DNA from: Okeania sp034190295
Lineage (GTDB): Bacteria > Cyanobacteriota > Cyanobacteriia > Cyanobacteriales > Microcoleaceae
NCBI GenBank assembly: GCA_034190295.1
Contig: JAXHSW010000005.1
Coordinates: forward strand, 45,835-109,834
Reading direction: 5' to 3'
Length of the DNA: 64,000 bases
The first letter of the stretch is position 1. Every line of letters begins with the position of its first letter. Positions 62,196 through 64,000 of this stretch are shown one piece after another. Below the pieces are notes generated by a model. It had not been told where the DNA came from and made no database searches. It saw only the letters and a program-made list of their open reading frames with translations. The position numbers were made by a program, and so were the translations under genes.

Positions 62196-63959
62196 ATGGA
62201 TAACAATCAATTCAAAGAAATTTTGGGTGATATCTTAGTAGTGGACGACCAACCTGATAATCTCCAAATTTTAGCTAAAATACTCTCTAAAAAAGGGTAT
62301 AAAGTCAGGAAAGCTACCAAGGTCAAAATGGCATTAACAGCTATCCAATCGCAATTGCCAGATTTAATTTTATTAGATATTATGATGCCACAAATAGATG
62401 GTTATCAAGTTTGTCAACAGTTAAAAGCAAACCCTAAAACGAAAGAAATTTCTATCATTTTTGTTAGCGCTCTCAATAGCTCTGTAGATAAAGTAAAAGC
62501 ATTTTCTGTAGGAGGAGAAGATTATATTACTAAACCACTACAAATAGAAGAATTTTTGGCTCGTGTAGAAAATAAAATGACGATCAAAAAACAAAAACAA
62601 AAAATGAAAGAAGAAAATACTAAACTCAAACAAGAAATTTCAGAACATCAACAAACCGAGGAGGAACTAAAATTATTATACAGAGCAATTGATGCTTGTC
62701 AAAATGGGATAATGATTACTGACTCTACTCAAACAGATAATCCAATAGTTTATGTAAATCAAGGTTTTGAAACACTAACTGGCTATTCAAAAGCAGAAGT
62801 AATGGGCAAAAACCCTAGATTTTTACACAAAAATCACCCAGCTCAAACTGCTCTGACAGAAGTATCCACAGCTCTGCAAGAACAAAGAAGATGTAATGTA
62901 ATTTTAAAAAATACTCGTAAGAATAGCACAAGATGGTGGAATCAACTATCTATTTCTCCGGTACCAGACACTACTGGAACACTAACTCACTATATAGGTG
63001 TGCAAACTGATATAACTCAACGCCAAGAAATGGAGTTAGCACTGCGGTTATCCGAAGAAAAATTTGCCAAAGCATTTAACTCTAGTACAACTCCAATGAT
63101 GATTTGTACCCTCAGAGAAGGACAGTTACTGGATGTAAATAATAGTTTTTGTAGCTTAAGTGGCTATAACAGAGAAGAATTAGTTAGCCAAAGCACAATA
63201 GATTTAAGAATTTGGGTAGATTCAAAAGAACGCGATCGCATTACTAAAACATTAACTTTAAAAGGAAAAGTCAAAAACAAAGAAGTTAATTTTCGTACCA
63301 AGTCAGGAAAAATTATCACCACTCTCCTATCTGCAGAAGTTATTTACATAGATCGAGAAGCTTGTGTAATCGCAGTAGGAGAAGATATCACAGGTCGCAA
63401 ACAGATTGAAACAGCTATGTCTATAGCTAATCAAGAGCTGGAGCGCCTTGCTAGCATAGATGATTTAACCACAATAGCAAATCGTCGTCAATTCGATCGA
63501 TATCTCCGTCAACAGTGGCAAATATTGAAACGGGAACAGTTGCCCCTAACTCTAATTATGTGCGATATAGATTATTTTAAAAGTTATAACGATACTTACG
63601 GTCATTTAGCAGGAGACTATTGTTTAAGGCAAGTTGCTCAAGCTATTAAGCGCTCCGTGAAACGTCCTGCAGATTTAGTAGCGCGTTATGGAGGCGAAGA
63701 GTTTGCCATAATTTTACCCAATACTACAACTGAAGGGGGTATTCATGTAGCAAAAATAATTCAGCAGCAAGTAAGACTATTAGAAATAGTACATAATTCA
63801 TCTGATGTGAGTAGATATGTAACTCTCAGTATCGGGGTTGCTAGCATAGTTCCTAATCAACAATTGTCTCGTGAAGTTTTAATTCTTGCTGCCGATCGAG
63901 GGCTTTATAAAGCCAAAGAACAAGGAAAAAACATGATTGTGAGGGATGATATATTATAA
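62196..63959 (+). CDS. Response regulator - PAS - PAS - GGDEF diguanylate cyclase
   Basis: 587 residues. The receiver domain (about 12-130) has DILVVDDQPDN with the acidic pair, the phospho-acceptor Asp in LILLDIMMPQIDG, and a C-terminal KPL. A coiled coil follows (about 130-155). PAS 1 is at about 155-285 (YVNQGFETLTGYSKAEVMGK) and PAS 2 at about 290-405 (DVNNSFCSLSGYNREELV), each followed by a PAC-like part. The GGDEF domain (about 420-587) has DDLTTIANRRQFDRYL, CDIDYFKSYND, the active loop GGEEF and, five residues before it, the RxxD inhibitory site (RPAD). It should make c-di-GMP when phosphorylated, with product feedback. No EAL domain and no partner kinase next to it. Confidence 0.93.
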   Translation: MDNNQFKEILGDILVVDDQPDNLQILAKILSKKGYKVRKATKVKMALTAIQSQLPDLILLDIMMPQIDGYQVCQQLKANPKTKEISIIFVSALNSSVDKVKAFSVGGEDYITKPLQIEEFLARVENKMTIKKQKQKMKEENTKLKQEISEHQQTEEELKLLYRAIDACQNGIMITDSTQTDNPIVYVNQGFETLTGYSKAEVMGKNPRFLHKNHPAQTALTEVSTALQEQRRCNVILKNTRKNSTRWWNQLSISPVPDTTGTLTHYIGVQTDITQRQEMELALRLSEEKFAKAFNSSTTPMMICTLREGQLLDVNNSFCSLSGYNREELVSQSTIDLRIWVDSKERDRITKTLTLKGKVKNKEVNFRTKSGKIITTLLSAEVIYIDREACVIAVGEDITGRKQIETAMSIANQELERLASIDDLTTIANRRQFDRYLRQQWQILKREQLPLTLIMCDIDYFKSYNDTYGHLAGDYCLRQVAQAIKRSVKRPADLVARYGGEEFAIILPNTTTEGGIHVAKIIQQQVRLLEIVHNSSDVSRYVTLSIGVASIVPNQQLSREVLILAADRGLYKAKEQGKNMIVRDDIL

Positions 63960-64000
63960 ATATAGCTCATAGAGTGTCCTTAATCTGCAATCAGAAATAA

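Noticed and set aside
1..64000. tRNA or rRNA genes
   Set aside because: I looked for T-loop-like GGTTCRANNCC segments with plausible acceptor stems and for rRNA landmarks and found none I could support; a covariance-model scan would settle it.

Overview
The window looks like chromosomal DNA of a filamentous, AT-rich cyanobacterium, most like the Okeania/Trichodesmium/Lyngbya group. The basis is the many HIP1-type GCGATCGC octamers, long repeat-filled intergenic regions (about a fifth of the window has no gene), short tandem runs of the CAGTTAT, GAAGGAA and GGCAACAG type, and typically cyanobacterial genes: a YvcK-family protein, MCE/MlaF lipid-transport genes, a lipid-A-disaccharide-synthase-related protein, Uma2, giant Ser/Thr-kinase/histidine-kinase proteins and a REC-PAS-GGDEF protein. 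The genus is inference.

Layout. 1-3 kb: two toxin-antitoxin-like loci. One is a divergent PIN protein and an XRE/ImmA-like protein whose metallopeptidase motif is lost. The other is an antitoxin plus PIN toxin, with the toxin broken by a repeat insertion. 3-18 kb: mostly single housekeeping or accessory genes (GIY-YIG protein, nucleoside deoxyribosyltransferase-like protein, TerB-like protein, TsaE, YvcK, MlaF/MCE, CysQ-like phosphatase, creatininase-like protein, LpxB-like protein) and two ankyrin proteins. Before the first ankyrin gene lie a decayed ankyrin copy and an Rhs fragment. 18-27 kb: a surface-glycan region with a GtrB-like glycosyltransferase, two paralogous polytopic membrane proteins, a repeat-split TPR-sulfotransferase, and a Uma2 gene between two long direct repeats.

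27.7-41.6 kb: the main feature, a giant Rhs/YD-repeat polymorphic toxin locus. It has an N-terminal RTX block, Ig-like and propeller modules, a YD-repeat shell, an Rhs core and a C-terminal toxin of deaminase type with a DTE and a PCDSC motif. A SUKH-type immunity gene follows directly, then an orphan Rhs tip and a truncated membrane protein gene. The reading frame is broken at a run of eight G; seven G would give one protein of about 4,260 residues. This is a true frameshift, a phase-variable switch or a sequencing error, and sequence alone cannot decide.

41.9-53.7 kb: two tandem paralogous giant signalling proteins (Ser/Thr kinase, AAA ATPase, TPR-like region, GAF, histidine kinase). Both carry a G/C-rich palindromic repeat inserted in frame between the kinase and ATPase domains. 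54.4-64 kb: RlmN, an array of roughly 150-bp repeats, a NACHT NTPase with six 34-residue HEAT-like repeats (a possible NLR-like defence protein), a double-ATPase peptide ABC transporter protein with a microsatellite-encoded insert, and a REC-PAS-PAS-GGDEF diguanylate cyclase.

At least four dispersed repeat families run through the window: a MITE-like family with TTTAAAGCCTCCCC and ATAACTGAAATGACC ends, a family with ATATCATGTCCGG inverted ends, a 29-bp palindromic element, and a 106-bp element. They have broken or extended several genes.
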